DNA from: an uncultured Eudoraea sp.
Lineage (GTDB): Bacteria; Bacteroidota; Bacteroidia; Flavobacteriales; Flavobacteriaceae
Assembly: GCF_947258525.1 (NCBI RefSeq)
Contig: NZ_CAMYIP010000212.1
Location: forward strand, 1-60,606
Direction of reading: 5' to 3'
Length of the DNA: 60,606 bases
Made by a program: the position numbers and the translations under genes. The notes under the pieces were generated by a model that was not told the origin of the DNA, did not search any database, and saw only the letters and a program-made list of their open reading frames with translations. Positions 44,059 to 54,477 of this stretch are shown here, piece after piece (positions within the stretch are counted from its first letter, which is position 1; each line of letters opens with the position of its first letter).

Positions 44059-45288
44059 TTAGTTTAGATTCATAGAACTTATCAGTTCAATATCATTATC
44101 TAAATATCTATATTGGTGCAAGATTTCATCCCCTATCATTATCAAAGATTCATTCATAGGAATGACATCAAAAGTGATAATATTTTCATAATGATTTAAG
44201 GATACAAGATTTTCAATATCTGTTTTGTCATAGATCTTAAGACCCGATTTTCCGTCACAGATAAATAATTTGTTGTCTTTTATTCCCAACCCGTAAGGTT
44301 CGTCCATTGCATAGGAAGTAGCAAGCACTGGGGAAGTCAGATCGGAAATATCAACAATAAACAAACCGCTTTCAGTTGCACCGCAATTATTACCCCCTCG
44401 CAAGGTAACATATGCATAATCTCCATCGACTACCACTGGGTCACAAGCAGTACCGTGCTGAAATTCTGAAATAAATGTTGGTGTAGCGGGAGAACTTATA
44501 TCATATATATACATCCCACGCATACTTCCCAGAAACAAATTATTTCCTCTGTTAAAAATAGTTTCAATATCGAATCCTGCGTAAACATCTTCCAGGTCCC
44601 TTGGATTTTCCAAATCACTGATATCAAATACATTAATTGTATGACTGTCTACGGCATACAAATAATCGTTAACAATTTTAAATCGCGCTAATGAACCCCC
44701 TTGTCCAACCTGGACATCATTAACAGCTTCAGCCAGGAAAATCTGATCGTCAAATCTATTATTCACTTCAGAGATTAATCTGCTCTCAATCTTGACATCC
44801 CATCCTACCAAAATTTCATTTTCATAATCTATTCCATCATATTCATAAATATCAGCAATTGGCCAAACTATATTATCTCGCAAGACATCCTCTAGCCGGT
44901 TTACAATTCTAATAGCATTAATTTCGGAAATGTCTAATACCATAAGGTCTGTTAAACTATCCGCGTAAAGGAAATTTCCTTTAATTGAAATATCTACATT
45001 ACCCGCTATTTTTATAAAGGAAACTTTTTGTGGTGACGCTGGGTCACTATTATCTATAACATGCACTCCTTTGTACTTGTCATTTACAAAAATATAGTTC
45101 TCATAGACATAGATCTTACCTGATTCATTTATAGGTCTCGGGGCAACGATATCCACACTGTTCTTAAAATCCTCCAAACTCATTGTAATTGGCGTAGCCA
45201 CTAGATAATCAGCAAAATCGCCTTCTTCTTTCTTGTCACAGGATACTAAACCTACGACAACGAGCAGAGTAATAATACATTTTTTCAT
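44059..45288 (-). CDS. LVIVD-repeat (beta-propeller) lipoprotein
   Basis: A 409-residue protein when started at the ATG at 45288, which gives the clean lipoprotein signal MKKCIITLLVVVGLVSC (Cys17). An upstream in-frame extension would bury this signal and is rejected. The body is a series of about 45-residue beta-propeller repeats of the LVIVD type: YVYENYIFVNDKYKGVHVIDNSDPASPQ, LYAVDSHTINVFDISDLENP, LFLGSMRGMYIYDISSPATP, and YVTLRGG...GLFIVDISDLTSP (each in part). These are found in exported proteins of Bacteroidetes and have no defined enzymatic role. It has its own terminator and is divergent from miaB. Confidence 0.85.
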   Translation of the reverse strand: MKKCIITLLVVVGLVSCDKKEEGDFADYLVATPITMSLEDFKNSVDIVAPRPINESGKIYVYENYIFVNDKYKGVHVIDNSDPASPQKVSFIKIAGNVDISIKGNFLYADSLTDLMVLDISEINAIRIVNRLEDVLRDNIVWPIADIYEYDGIDYENEILVGWDVKIESRLISEVNNRFDDQIFLAEAVNDVQVGQGGSLARFKIVNDYLYAVDSHTINVFDISDLENPRDLEDVYAGFDIETIFNRGNNLFLGSMRGMYIYDISSPATPTFISEFQHGTACDPVVVDGDYAYVTLRGGNNCGATESGLFIVDISDLTSPVLATSYAMDEPYGLGIKDNKLFICDGKSGLKIYDKTDIENLVSLNHYENIITFDVIPMNESLIMIGDEILHQYRYLDNDIELISSMNLN

Positions 45289-45384
45289 AGCTTGATTGTT
45301 TAAATAATCGTATTGGATTGTATTAAATGAGATACTTGTTTTGAATTCCAGTTGCGTAAATTTTGTTAAATAATTAACTGTCAA

Positions 45385-45417
45385 TTTGTCACTAGTATGC
45401 AGAATGTATTATCTTTG
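45385..45417 (+). promoter_or_regulatory. Bacteroidetes-type promoter of miaB
   Basis: TTTG (45385-45388), a 21-base spacer, then TATCTTTG (45410-45417), which matches TAnnTTTG fully. It is 35 bases upstream of the miaB start at 45453. Confidence 0.7.
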
Positions 45418-45452
45418 CAGACTGTCTGAGAGATCGAGGAAGACATTATAGC

Positions 45453-46898
45453 ATGGAGAAAATTATTGAAGAAAAAAATCAGGGTACCACACTTACTCTG
45501 GAAAAAGATCAGAAAAACACCCGTAATTTATATATAGAAAGTTACGGCTGTCAAATGAATTTTTCAGATAGCGAAATCGTTGCTTCCATCCTGGCTCAAG
45601 AAGGATTTAATACCACGACATCTTTAGAAGAGGCAGATCTGGTTTTGGTAAACACATGTTCTATTCGGGAAAAAGCTGAGCTTACCGTAAGAAAGAGGCT
45701 TGAAAAGTTTAATGCCGTTAAAAAGACCAGACCTCATATAAAAGTTGGGGTATTGGGATGTATGGCAGAAAGGCTGAAAAGCAAATTATTGGAAGAAGAA
45801 CGGATTGTAGATATGGTAGTTGGTCCTGATGCCTACAAAGATCTTCCAAATCTTATCCAGGAAATAGATGAGGGAAGGAATGCAGTTAACGTTATACTTT
45901 CCAAAGATGAAACCTACGGGGATGTAGCTCCTGTGAGATTAAATTCAAATGGGGTAACGGCATTTGTATCAATAACCCGGGGCTGTGATAATATGTGTAC
46001 CTTTTGTGTAGTACCATTTACCAGAGGCAGGGAACGCAGCCGGGATCCTCAATCAATCGTCCATGAAGTAAATGAACTCTGGGAAAAAGGATACAGGGAA
46101 GTAACCCTGCTGGGACAGAATGTTGACAGTTATTTGTGGTATGGTGGAGGTTTAAAAAAAGATTTTGATGCAGCCTCTGCCATGCAGAAAGCCACTGCAG
46201 TAAATTTTGCCAATTTACTTGCGCTAGTTGCAGAAGCTCAACCTAAAATAAGGATTCGTTTTTCTACTTCAAATCCTCAGGATATGACTCTTGATGTTAT
46301 TGAAACTATGGCAAATTTCAAAAATATCTGCAATTATATTCACTTACCTGTTCAGAGTGGTAGCGATAGAATATTAAAGGCAATGAATAGGCTGCACACC
46401 AGGGAAGAATATTTTGAATTAATAGATAACATTAGAAAGATCTTGCCAGACTGTGCCATAAGTCAGGATATTATAACGGGCTTCCCAACGGAAACCGAGG
46501 AAGATCATCAGGATACTTTATCTTTAATGGAATACGTTAAATATGATTTTGGTTTTATGTTTGCTTATTCTGAACGTCCGGGAACTTTGGCAGCCAGGAA
46601 ACTCGTGGATGATATCCCTGAGAAAGTAAAAAAAAGAAGGTTAAATGAGGTTATTGATCTCCAATTAAAGCATAGCTTACATAGAACAAAACAACATTTA
46701 GGCAAGGTTGAAGAAGTCCTCATTGAAGGAACATCAAAAAAATCTGAACTACAATGGATGGGACGGAATTCTCAGAATACAGTGGTGGTTTTTCCCAAAG
46801 AGAATTATTCTGTCGGAGAATTTGTAATGGTACGAATAGAAGATTGTACCTCCGCAACTTTATTAGGTAAAGCGGTTAGTTATTCTGAAAACAATTAA
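45453..46898 (+). CDS. miaB: tRNA-2-methylthio-N6-dimethylallyladenosine synthase (MiaB)
   Basis: A 481-residue radical-SAM methylthiotransferase. The N-terminal UPF0004 domain has the iron-sulfur Cys residues in [18 protein letters not shown] and VLGCMAER. The radical-SAM cluster is [11 protein letters not shown] (C-x3-C-x2-C). The C-terminal TRAM domain (about 405-475) binds tRNA. It adds a 2-methylthio group to isopentenyl-A37 in tRNAs. Length is slightly above the usual ~450. The next gene, a sigma-54 activator, starts two bases after the stop, so the two are cotranscribed from the promoter at 45385-45417. Confidence 0.96.
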   Translation: MEKIIEEKNQGTTLTLEKDQKNTRNLYIESYGCQMNFSDSEIVASILAQEGFNTTTSLEEADLVLVNTCSIREKAELTVRKRLEKFNAVKKTRPHIKVGVLGCMAERLKSKLLEEERIVDMVVGPDAYKDLPNLIQEIDEGRNAVNVILSKDETYGDVAPVRLNSNGVTAFVSITRGCDNMCTFCVVPFTRGRERSRDPQSIVHEVNELWEKGYREVTLLGQNVDSYLWYGGGLKKDFDAASAMQKATAVNFANLLALVAEAQPKIRIRFSTSNPQDMTLDVIETMANFKNICNYIHLPVQSGSDRILKAMNRLHTREEYFELIDNIRKILPDCAISQDIITGFPTETEEDHQDTLSLMEYVKYDFGFMFAYSERPGTLAARKLVDDIPEKVKKRRLNEVIDLQLKHSLHRTKQHLGKVEEVLIEGTSKKSELQWMGRNSQNTVVVFPKENYSVGEFVMVRIEDCTSATLLGKAVSYSENN

Positions 46899-46900
46899 GC

Positions 46901-48166
46901 ATGGAAAGCGTTCAGGCAATAAAACAACGTTTTGAGATTATTGGTAATGATCCAAAACTCAATCGTGCGCTGGAGAAGGCCATACAGGTTGCCCCCACGG
47001 ATATATCTGTCCTGGTCACTGGTGAAAGTGGGGTTGGGAAAGAGGCAGTGCCTAAAATTATTCACTCTTTATCCCATAGAAAACACGCAAAATATATAGC
47101 TGTCAATTGCGGTGCTATCCCGGAAGGAACTATTGATAGTGAGTTATTTGGTCATGAAAAAGGTTCTTTTACGGGTGCAACACAAACCAGAAGGGGTTAT
47201 TTTGAAGTTGCAGACGGTGGTACTATCTTCTTGGATGAAGTAGGAGAACTCCCGCTTACAACGCAAGTACGATTACTAAGAATTTTGGAAAATGGAGAAT
47301 TCCTAAAAGTAGGGTCTTCTCAGGTTCAAAAAACGAATGTTCGAATTGTAGCGGCCACCAATATGGATATGACAGAAGCAATAAAAGAGGGTAAATTCAG
47401 GGAAGATCTATACTACAGATTAAGTACTGTAGATATTCATATTCCTCCTTTAAGGGATCGAAGTGAGGATATCCATTTATTGTTTAGAAAATTTGCCTCT
47501 GATTTTGGTCAGAAATACAAAATGCCCACTATAAGGCTTCAGGATGATGCTATACAGCTTCTTACAAAATACAGATGGCCCGGAAATATCAGGCAATTAA
47601 GAAATGTTGCAGAACAAATCTCTGTGCTAGAAGCGGAAAGAAATATAAGTCTAACAACATTAAATGGGTATTTGCCTCATGCAAACGACTCTAATCTTCC
47701 TGCAGTAATCGGAAGAGCGAAAAAGGAAAACGACTTTAGTAATGAAAGAGAGATTCTTTACAAGGTTTTGTTTGATATGAAAGCAGATCTGAATGATCTC
47801 AAAAAACTAACCTTGAAAATGTTGCAAAATAATGATCCCTCTAAAGTGCAGGAAGAAAATGAAAATTTGATTCGAAAAATATACGGCACCAATGGTGAGG
47901 ATATTAAGGAAGAAAAGACCGAGGCCTTGAAGGTCTTACCCCTTCCGGAGGCCAGAATTGAAGCACACCCTGAAATAGTAAAGGAAGACAAATACCATTT
48001 TGCAGAGGAAATACAAGAGGAAGAAACGCTTTCTTTACAGGAAAAGGAAATTGAACTAATTAGAAAATCACTGGAGAGAAACAGGGGTAAACGAAAGGCT
48101 GCCGCCTCAGAATTAGGAATTTCCGAAAGAACGCTTTACAGAAAAATTAAACAATACGACTTATAA
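46901..48166 (+). CDS. sigma-54-dependent transcriptional activator (no receiver domain)
   Basis: A 421-residue bacterial enhancer-binding protein. The AAA+ domain starts almost at the N-terminus: Walker A GESGVGKE (41-48), sigma-54-contact loop GSFTGA (88-93; usual GAFTGA, so the second residue is Ser), Walker B GGTIFLDE (106-113), and the R-finger block EDLYYRLSTVDIHIPPLRDR. A variable region (about 260-370) rich in Glu and Lys follows. The C-terminal Fis-type helix-turn-helix is RGKRKAAASELGISERTLYRKIK. There is no N-terminal receiver or sensory domain, so control must come through other means (for example expression level or a partner protein). A possible sigma-54 promoter upstream of groES lies 2 kb downstream. 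Confidence 0.93.
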   Translation: MESVQAIKQRFEIIGNDPKLNRALEKAIQVAPTDISVLVTGESGVGKEAVPKIIHSLSHRKHAKYIAVNCGAIPEGTIDSELFGHEKGSFTGATQTRRGYFEVADGGTIFLDEVGELPLTTQVRLLRILENGEFLKVGSSQVQKTNVRIVAATNMDMTEAIKEGKFREDLYYRLSTVDIHIPPLRDRSEDIHLLFRKFASDFGQKYKMPTIRLQDDAIQLLTKYRWPGNIRQLRNVAEQISVLEAERNISLTTLNGYLPHANDSNLPAVIGRAKKENDFSNEREILYKVLFDMKADLNDLKKLTLKMLQNNDPSKVQEENENLIRKIYGTNGEDIKEEKTEALKVLPLPEARIEAHPEIVKEDKYHFAEEIQEEETLSLQEKEIELIRKSLERNRGKRKAAASELGISERTLYRKIKQYDL

Positions 48167-48213
48167 GCAAATTTTAAATTGAACTAATTGGATAACTCTT
48201 TGAACTTTATCTT

Positions 48214-48732
48214 TTGAAAAAAGCACTTATTAATATTCTGAGCATCTCCGCGATGTTCTTTTTAGTTGGTTGTGGAGCATATAACTTTACTGGTGGTGAT
48301 GTAGGTACGGCAACCTCGTTTCAAGTAAATTATTTTCAGAATTATGCAACTCAAAGCCCTGGGTCTACCTTTGAACCGGGTTTAGATAGAGATTTTACTT
48401 TGGCATTACAGGATCTGATCCTAAATCAAACAAGTCTGGATTTAAGAAGTTCTGATGCAGATTTGGTATATGAAGGCGAGATTGTAGAATTTCGGATATC
48501 TCCAATGACCGCAACTGCTCAACAGCGGGCGGCTCAGAATAGATTGACCATGGGAGTTAACGTTCGCTTTTTTAACAGAACAAAGGAAGATGTAGATTTT
48601 GAAAAGCGATTTTCTTTCTTTTATGATTATGATGCCAATACGCAATTCTCATCGGTTAGAGATGAGGCACTAAGTGAAATTTTTGAAAGAATAAACCAGG
48701 ATATTTTTAATGAATCCCTGGCAGACTGGTAA
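48214..48732 (+). CDS. lptE: LptE family lipopolysaccharide-assembly lipoprotein
   Basis: A 172-residue lipoprotein with signal KALINILSISAMFFLVGCG (Cys20), so it is anchored in the outer membrane. The mature part has the LptE-like beta pattern YNFTGGDVGTATSFQVNYFQN near the start, EGEIVEFRISPMTATAQQRAAQNRLTMGVNVRF in the middle, and a C-terminal helix IFERINQDIFN. LptE plugs LptD and helps insert lipopolysaccharide at the cell surface. The initiator is TTG at 48214, giving MKKALINIL. It is 47 bases after the activator gene and before a TPR gene. The assignment rests on layout and the typical neighbourhood. Confidence 0.75.
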   Translation: MKKALINILSISAMFFLVGCGAYNFTGGDVGTATSFQVNYFQNYATQSPGSTFEPGLDRDFTLALQDLILNQTSLDLRSSDADLVYEGEIVEFRISPMTATAQQRAAQNRLTMGVNVRFFNRTKEDVDFEKRFSFFYDYDANTQFSSVRDEALSEIFERINQDIFNESLADW

Positions 48733-48803
48733 TAAATTAGAATATATAGTATGAGTCGCTTTGTATTTTGTGAAAAATCAATAAAGTGATCACACCCTAA
48801 TGT

Positions 48804-49727
48804 ATGAACGTAGCAGATTTTACATTCTTATTGCAGAATCCGGATAAGGTCTTGGAACCTGTCCAGACCAATCAATTAGAAGATATCCTAAAAGAATATC
48901 CGTATTTCCAGGCTGCGCGTGCTCTTCATTTAAAAGGACTCAAAAATCTGAATAGTTTTAAGTATAATAATGCCTTAAAGGCAACTGCTGCTTATACCGC
49001 CGACAGGGATATACTCTTCGATTTTATTACATCTGGAGTATTTCTTCAAAATTCAATAGCGGACACCATTTCTGGTAAAACATTACCCTTGTTAGATAAG
49101 GAGGTCATCTCTGAAGAAGTTGAACCTAATCCGGATACAGATACACACCTTATCGAAGATTCTCAGGACCATCCTTTACCACAGAGCACTAAGGATGCAA
49201 ATAAAATTCTTGATCCACTTCTATTTGCCTCAAAAGATCCTAAAGTAGACGAACTAATAGCTGCTAAAAAAAAGGCAGAAGAAGAATTAGAGCTTGGAAA
49301 ACCCTTGTCTTTCACAAAACGGGAAAAACATTCTTTTGGGGAGTGGTTACAGCTTACCTCATTTAAATCTATAAAAAGGGATAAGGAAAAATTCAAAGAG
49401 CCAGAAATGAAGGATATTCATTTTCCTTTAGAGGAAGAAGTCCTAAAAAAGAAAAAATTTGAGTTAATAGACAAGTTTATAGAAAACAAACCTAAAATAG
49501 TACCATCAGAGAATCTGACTTCAAAGGTCAATATTAAAGAATCGACCAAGCTCGATAAAAATGAGTTAATGACTGAAACATTGGCGAAGGTATATCTGGA
49601 GCAAAAAAAGTATAAAAAAGCTATTCAGGCATACAAGATTTTAAGTTTGAAATATCCAGAAAAAAGTAGTTTCTTTGCAAACCGAATTAAAGCAGTACGT
49701 AAGTTACAGCAGGAAAACACAAAATAA
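48804..49727 (+). CDS. conserved flavobacterial protein with C-terminal TPR-like repeat
   Basis: A 307-residue cytosolic protein without a signal. The first 75 residues form a helical region with FTFLLQNPDKVLEPVQTNQLEDILKEYPYFQAARALHLKGL (in part). The central part is low-complexity, acidic and lysine-rich (about 110-230). The C-terminal 55 residues carry a TPR-like unit: LMTETLAKVYLEQKKYKKAIQAYKILSLKYPEKSSFF. In Bacteroidetes such proteins commonly precede secG, and the function is unknown. The stop is immediately followed by the secG ATG (49728), so translation is likely coupled. Confidence 0.7.
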   Translation: MNVADFTFLLQNPDKVLEPVQTNQLEDILKEYPYFQAARALHLKGLKNLNSFKYNNALKATAAYTADRDILFDFITSGVFLQNSIADTISGKTLPLLDKEVISEEVEPNPDTDTHLIEDSQDHPLPQSTKDANKILDPLLFASKDPKVDELIAAKKKAEEELELGKPLSFTKREKHSFGEWLQLTSFKSIKRDKEKFKEPEMKDIHFPLEEEVLKKKKFELIDKFIENKPKIVPSENLTSKVNIKESTKLDKNELMTETLAKVYLEQKKYKKAIQAYKILSLKYPEKSSFFANRIKAVRKLQQENTK

Positions 49728-50096
49728 ATGAGCACATTTTCAATCTTTTTGGTCCTTATCTTAGTAGTTTGTCTACTGTTGATACTGGTTATCATGGTTC
49801 AAAACCCAAAAGGAGGAGGATTATCTTCTTCATTTGGCGGTGGAGGAACACAAATTGTTGGGGGTGTAAAAAAGACCGGGGATTTCCTGGATAAAAGTAC
49901 CTGGACTTTAGCGACGCTTTTGATAGTTCTTATTCTATTATCTAATGTTGCCTTAAAAGGTAATTTTGCAGAAGCCGAATCCAAATTACTGCAAGGTGAT
50001 GATATTGAGAGTACAGTCCCGGAAACTGTGCCAGAGGAAGTTCCTGAACAAGTACCTGGATCTGACAGTAGTAATTCGTCCGATACAATTCAATAG
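49728..50096 (+). CDS. secG: preprotein translocase subunit SecG
   Basis: A 122-residue protein with the SecG layout: first membrane helix at about residues 4-24, the conserved cytosolic loop QNPKGGGLSSSFGGGGTQIVGGVKK (residues 25-49 region, given by location), and a second helix at about 58-75. SecG assists SecYE in protein export. The C-terminal tail of about 40 residues is acidic and Pro/Glu/Val-rich (ETVPEEVPEQVPGS), longer than in E. coli and of unknown purpose. The start follows the TPR gene's stop with no gap. A terminator lies 22 bases downstream. Confidence 0.94.
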   Translation: MSTFSIFLVLILVVCLLLILVIMVQNPKGGGLSSSFGGGGTQIVGGVKKTGDFLDKSTWTLATLLIVLILLSNVALKGNFAEAESKLLQGDDIESTVPETVPEEVPEQVPGSDSSNSSDTIQ

Positions 50097-50117
50097 AACT
50101 TAGAAATGAGATATCCT

Positions 50118-50150
50118 AATGCCAGCAAAAATGACAAGCTGGCATTTTTA
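50118..50150 (+). terminator. rho-independent terminator after secG
   Basis: Stem AATGCCAGC (50118-50126) and GCTGGCATT (50138-50146) around an 11-base loop, followed by a T-run. It separates the miaB-secG unit from groES. Confidence 0.8.
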
Positions 50151-50178
50151 TTTTAACATTATGTCAGTTTTTAAGCAA

Positions 50179-50194
50179 TGGCATAATTTCTGCC
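50179..50194 (+). promoter_or_regulatory. candidate sigma-54-type promoter for groES-groEL
   Basis: TGGCATAATTTCTGCC fits the sigma-54 layout: GG (50180-50181) and GC (50192-50193) are 10 bases apart, as required for the -24/-12 elements (consensus TGGCAC-N5-TTGC). The -24 block differs by one base and the -12 block by one. It lies 40 bases upstream of the groES ATG at 50234. No TAnnTTTG box is apparent here. Confidence 0.45.
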
Positions 50195-50233
50195 CAATAG
50201 AAGGAGAAATTTATAAACTAAAAACTAAATAAT

Positions 50234-50512
50234 ATGGCTAAAGTAAACATTAAACCACTTGCAGACAGGGTCCTTATAGAACCTATGGCAGCGGAAACCA
50301 AGACGGCATCGGGGATATATATCCCGGATACTGCCAAGGAAAAACCACAAAATGGAAAAGTCGTGGCAGTTGGCCCGGGTACAAAAGATGAGAAAATGAC
50401 AGTTAAAGTTGGTGATACAGTACTTTATGGAAAATATGCGGGTACCGAGCTAAAGCTTGACGGTTCGGATTATCTTATGATGCGTGAAAGCGACATTTTA
50501 GCAATTATTTAA
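50234..50512 (+). CDS. groES: co-chaperonin GroES
   Basis: A 92-residue Gro[38 protein letters not shown]-type opening (in part), with the mobile loop at about residues 17-32 containing [11 protein letters not shown], and the C-terminal [12 protein letters not shown]. It caps the GroEL cavity during ATP-driven folding. It is followed 23 bases later by groEL. It is separated from the upstream secG gene by a terminator, so it starts a new transcription unit. Confidence 0.98.
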   Translation: MAKVNIKPLADRVLIEPMAAETKTASGIYIPDTAKEKPQNGKVVAVGPGTKDEKMTVKVGDTVLYGKYAGTELKLDGSDYLMMRESDILAII

Positions 50513-50532
50513 TAACCAAAAACTACGAATAG

Positions 50533-52170
<1,638 letters not shown>

Positions 52171-52192
52171 GACTCTAAATAGTTTAAATTTT

Positions 52193-52224
52193 AAAACCGT
52201 TCTTTTCTTAAGAACGGTTTTTTT
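52193..52224. terminator. bidirectional terminator between groEL and the DUF3179 gene
   Basis: Stem AAAACCGTTCTT (52193-52204) and AAGAACGGTTTT (52210-52221) with a 5-base loop. There is a T-run on the plus side and an A-run before the stem, which gives a T-run on the minus strand. The two genes converge here. Confidence 0.85.
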
Positions 52225-52234
52225 ATGTGACAGT

Positions 52235-53302
52235 TTAATTATTATAAATCTCGGTGGTATAAAAAGCAGGTATAGAAAACCAATATCCCATAAAAGACTT
52301 TGCTGACTTCAACCGTTGTCCAATACGCGGACCGGAAACTGCTTCCCCAAAGATGTTCCATTCGTTGTTTTCATTATCTAGTAACACAATTTCAGAACCA
52401 TTAAACACATAATTAAACTGCAAGCCCTCATAATTGGCATCGAGCTCAAACGAAATCATAAAGTTTTCATTTCCAACAATCAGGTATTCTTTGCCTTTAA
52501 AAGTCTCCCTTACCAGATTTTCCGAAACCAGATCTGTAAAACGGTAAGCCCGTGCATCTGTTTCGTCTATAACCGCTAGTACGCGTTCCTTTAAAGGCAA
52601 CCGGTTATCTTTTGGAACCGGGAATAAAAAGAAATTATTATTCGTCTTGTAGTCTACATACGGGTATACCCCATAAGTTCTTGAAAAACCTGTATTTAAA
52701 CTTAATGCTTTTGTGGTAGGATACATAGTCCTCCATGTCTTCCAGTCTGTTTCAACCAGTGAAATCAATTCTGCTTTTTCACCTATTAGCTCTCCATTTA
52801 CAGATTCATTCAAAATTTGAGCCCAATTGCTTTTTGTTTCCCTGTCAAACGGAATAAGGTTGGTATTGTAAAGTAATCCGGAAACTCCAAAAGTGGTTTC
52901 CTTTCCGTTTATTACCCTGTTCCAGCCAATACCAGTTCCTGTCAAAGGGCAATATGTAACAGCTATGGAAACATCACCAACATTGTCATTTATTATCTCA
53001 TGCCAATCCAACACAATATGTTGATAGGCCCTTATATCATCGCCGTTCTTGTATCCCAAAATCAAATCTTGGTCTAAAAGCACAAACTCATCCTCTACAG
53101 ATACAAATCCCGGATTCTCCAATGCAGGTATCCCATCCCTCCCGGGACCTCCGTCAAAAATATCCGCTACGGGTATACTCCATATAGAAGATTCAGACGG
53201 ATTTTCATTATCAGGATCTGTGTTCTGATCCTGAGTGCTTGACGAACTACATGAAAATTGGCATAGCATGGCACAAATAATAAACGTTACGATTTTTTTC
53301 AT
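52235..53302 (-). CDS. DUF3179 domain lipoprotein
   Basis: A 355-residue exported protein with a lipoprotein signal (ICAMLCQFSC, about Cys18), then a Ser/Thr-Asp-Asn-rich linker. The body has the DUF3179 hallmarks: VSIAVTYCPLTGTGIGWNR, TFGVSGLLYNTNLIPFDRET, SNWAQILNESVNGE and WKTWRTMYPTTKAL (all in the middle third). The family is of unknown function. It follows the beta-barrel gene by only two bases, so the two belong to one operon. The TYCPLTG Cys and its neighbouring His-poor context do not show a clear metal site. Confidence 0.85.
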   Translation of the reverse strand: MKKIVTFIICAMLCQFSCSSSSTQDQNTDPDNENPSESSIWSIPVADIFDGGPGRDGIPALENPGFVSVEDEFVLLDQDLILGYKNGDDIRAYQHIVLDWHEIINDNVGDVSIAVTYCPLTGTGIGWNRVINGKETTFGVSGLLYNTNLIPFDRETKSNWAQILNESVNGELIGEKAELISLVETDWKTWRTMYPTTKALSLNTGFSRTYGVYPYVDYKTNNNFFLFPVPKDNRLPLKERVLAVIDETDARAYRFTDLVSENLVRETFKGKEYLIVGNENFMISFELDANYEGLQFNYVFNGSEIVLLDNENNEWNIFGEAVSGPRIGQRLKSAKSFMGYWFSIPAFYTTEIYNN

Positions 53303-53304
53303 AG

Positions 53305-54276
53305 CTATAAATTTATTGTATTGTTTTTGTTATTGAGTTTAAAATAAACTCCGGCTGTAAATCTTGTTGTTGGTGTTAATTGTGTTCCAACAACATAACT
53401 GTAAATAGGCAACTCCAAACGCAGGGTAACCAAAAAATTGGTTATTATATTGACACTTAATTCAGGCCTGACAAAAACCCACTCGCCTCCTGTATTCGGG
53501 AGGTTAATACTGTTTATTTTATCTATTGATGCATTTCTGTATTTAAAGATAAGTCCCGGATTAAAAACAGTGTTGAACAGTAAAAATTGATCTGTATATC
53601 CCACATTTGCCTGAAAGACATTCCCAAACTCATAGGTAGAAGTACCGTTTAAGTATGAATTATTAACTCCTGTAGATCTGTATATGAAATTAGCTGAAAA
53701 AGTGGCTGAAGGCCTAAATTCAAATGCCTTTGAGAGCGATAACCATCCCAGGATGTCCCAGGCACCGCTTCCGGGCTGAAGGTCTGCCGTTAATAGAAAA
53801 CCATCCTCATTCGCAAGATCCGATCTTCCAAGCGGTGCTTTTGCACCAAGACCTAAATTAACAGTGCTTTTTGCACCCAAGGCTTCGGGGAAGGCATACT
53901 TTGCCATAAGCACCGCATCTCCAATGCCTGAAGTTTCTGTAAAATTTTCGTTCCCGAATTGTGTAATTCTTCTCGTTTGGTTAACCCAGCTTAATAGAGC
54001 TTCCAGTGCAAACCTGTCCGTAATGGAATATGCACTGCTGAATAAAACTGAATTTGTTATCCTTTTGCGTGAATTATCATCCAATTTCGTACTACCTGCG
54101 TTCAGTGTATTCAAATTATTGTAATCGTAGTTCAGTCCAAACTGCCAAATACCTCTTTCTTCTATGGGTAATCCTAAATTATTAGATAGAGGTACACCAC
54201 CCGAACAACAGGTTTGGGATACCATAGGGAAACTAAGGAGAATAAAACTTATAAAAGGGATAGATCGTAGAAGCAT
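53305..54276 (-). CDS. outer-membrane beta-barrel (transporter/porin-like) protein
   Basis: A 323-residue exported protein with a signal peptide (about residues 1-20, ending FPMVSQ). The mature N-terminus has an unusual vicinal Cys pair (TCCSGG). The rest alternates hydrophobic and polar residues in many short strands ending in aromatic residues (for example WQFGLNYDYNNL, ALLSWVNQ, LGAKAPLG, FSANFIYRS), as in outer-membrane barrels, and the last residues (FTAGVYFKL) could be the closing strand. The exact family is not certain; it resembles the transporter/MetA-pathway-type barrel proteins. It is cotranscribed with the DUF3179 gene and lies 201 bases after cusB, on the same strand as the copper block. 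Confidence 0.6.
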   Translation of the reverse strand: MLLRSIPFISFILLSFPMVSQTCCSGGVPLSNNLGLPIEERGIWQFGLNYDYNNLNTLNAGSTKLDDNSRKRITNSVLFSSAYSITDRFALEALLSWVNQTRRITQFGNENFTETSGIGDAVLMAKYAFPEALGAKSTVNLGLGAKAPLGRSDLANEDGFLLTADLQPGSGAWDILGWLSLSKAFEFRPSATFSANFIYRSTGVNNSYLNGTSTYEFGNVFQANVGYTDQFLLFNTVFNPGLIFKYRNASIDKINSINLPNTGGEWVFVRPELSVNIITNFLVTLRLELPIYSYVVGTQLTPTTRFTAGVYFKLNNKNNTINL

Positions 54277-54477
54277 TCTTTTTCATCTGCACCTGTTTAG
54301 TGTGATGAAATCAGTTTTCCTTACAACGTGTTTATTTCCATTAATATTAAATCACAAACATTTGGTAAGGAAACTCAAAAAAGGTGGATAAAAAAATGGA
54401 TATAATAAAATCTGGGTGTTAGCTATACATATTTAAATCAGGATATCTCAAATATAATATTTACAAACCGTAAATTT

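Noticed and set aside
45289-45384. N-terminal extension of the LVIVD-repeat protein to 45384
   Set aside because: The ATG at 45288 begins a textbook lipoprotein signal; the extension lacks one and runs towards the miaB promoter area.
54449-54456. TATATTTG box on the minus strand as promoter of the beta-barrel gene
   Set aside because: Matches the -7 consensus but has no -33 element at the right distance and is about 170 bases from the start; too weak to call in an AT-rich gap.
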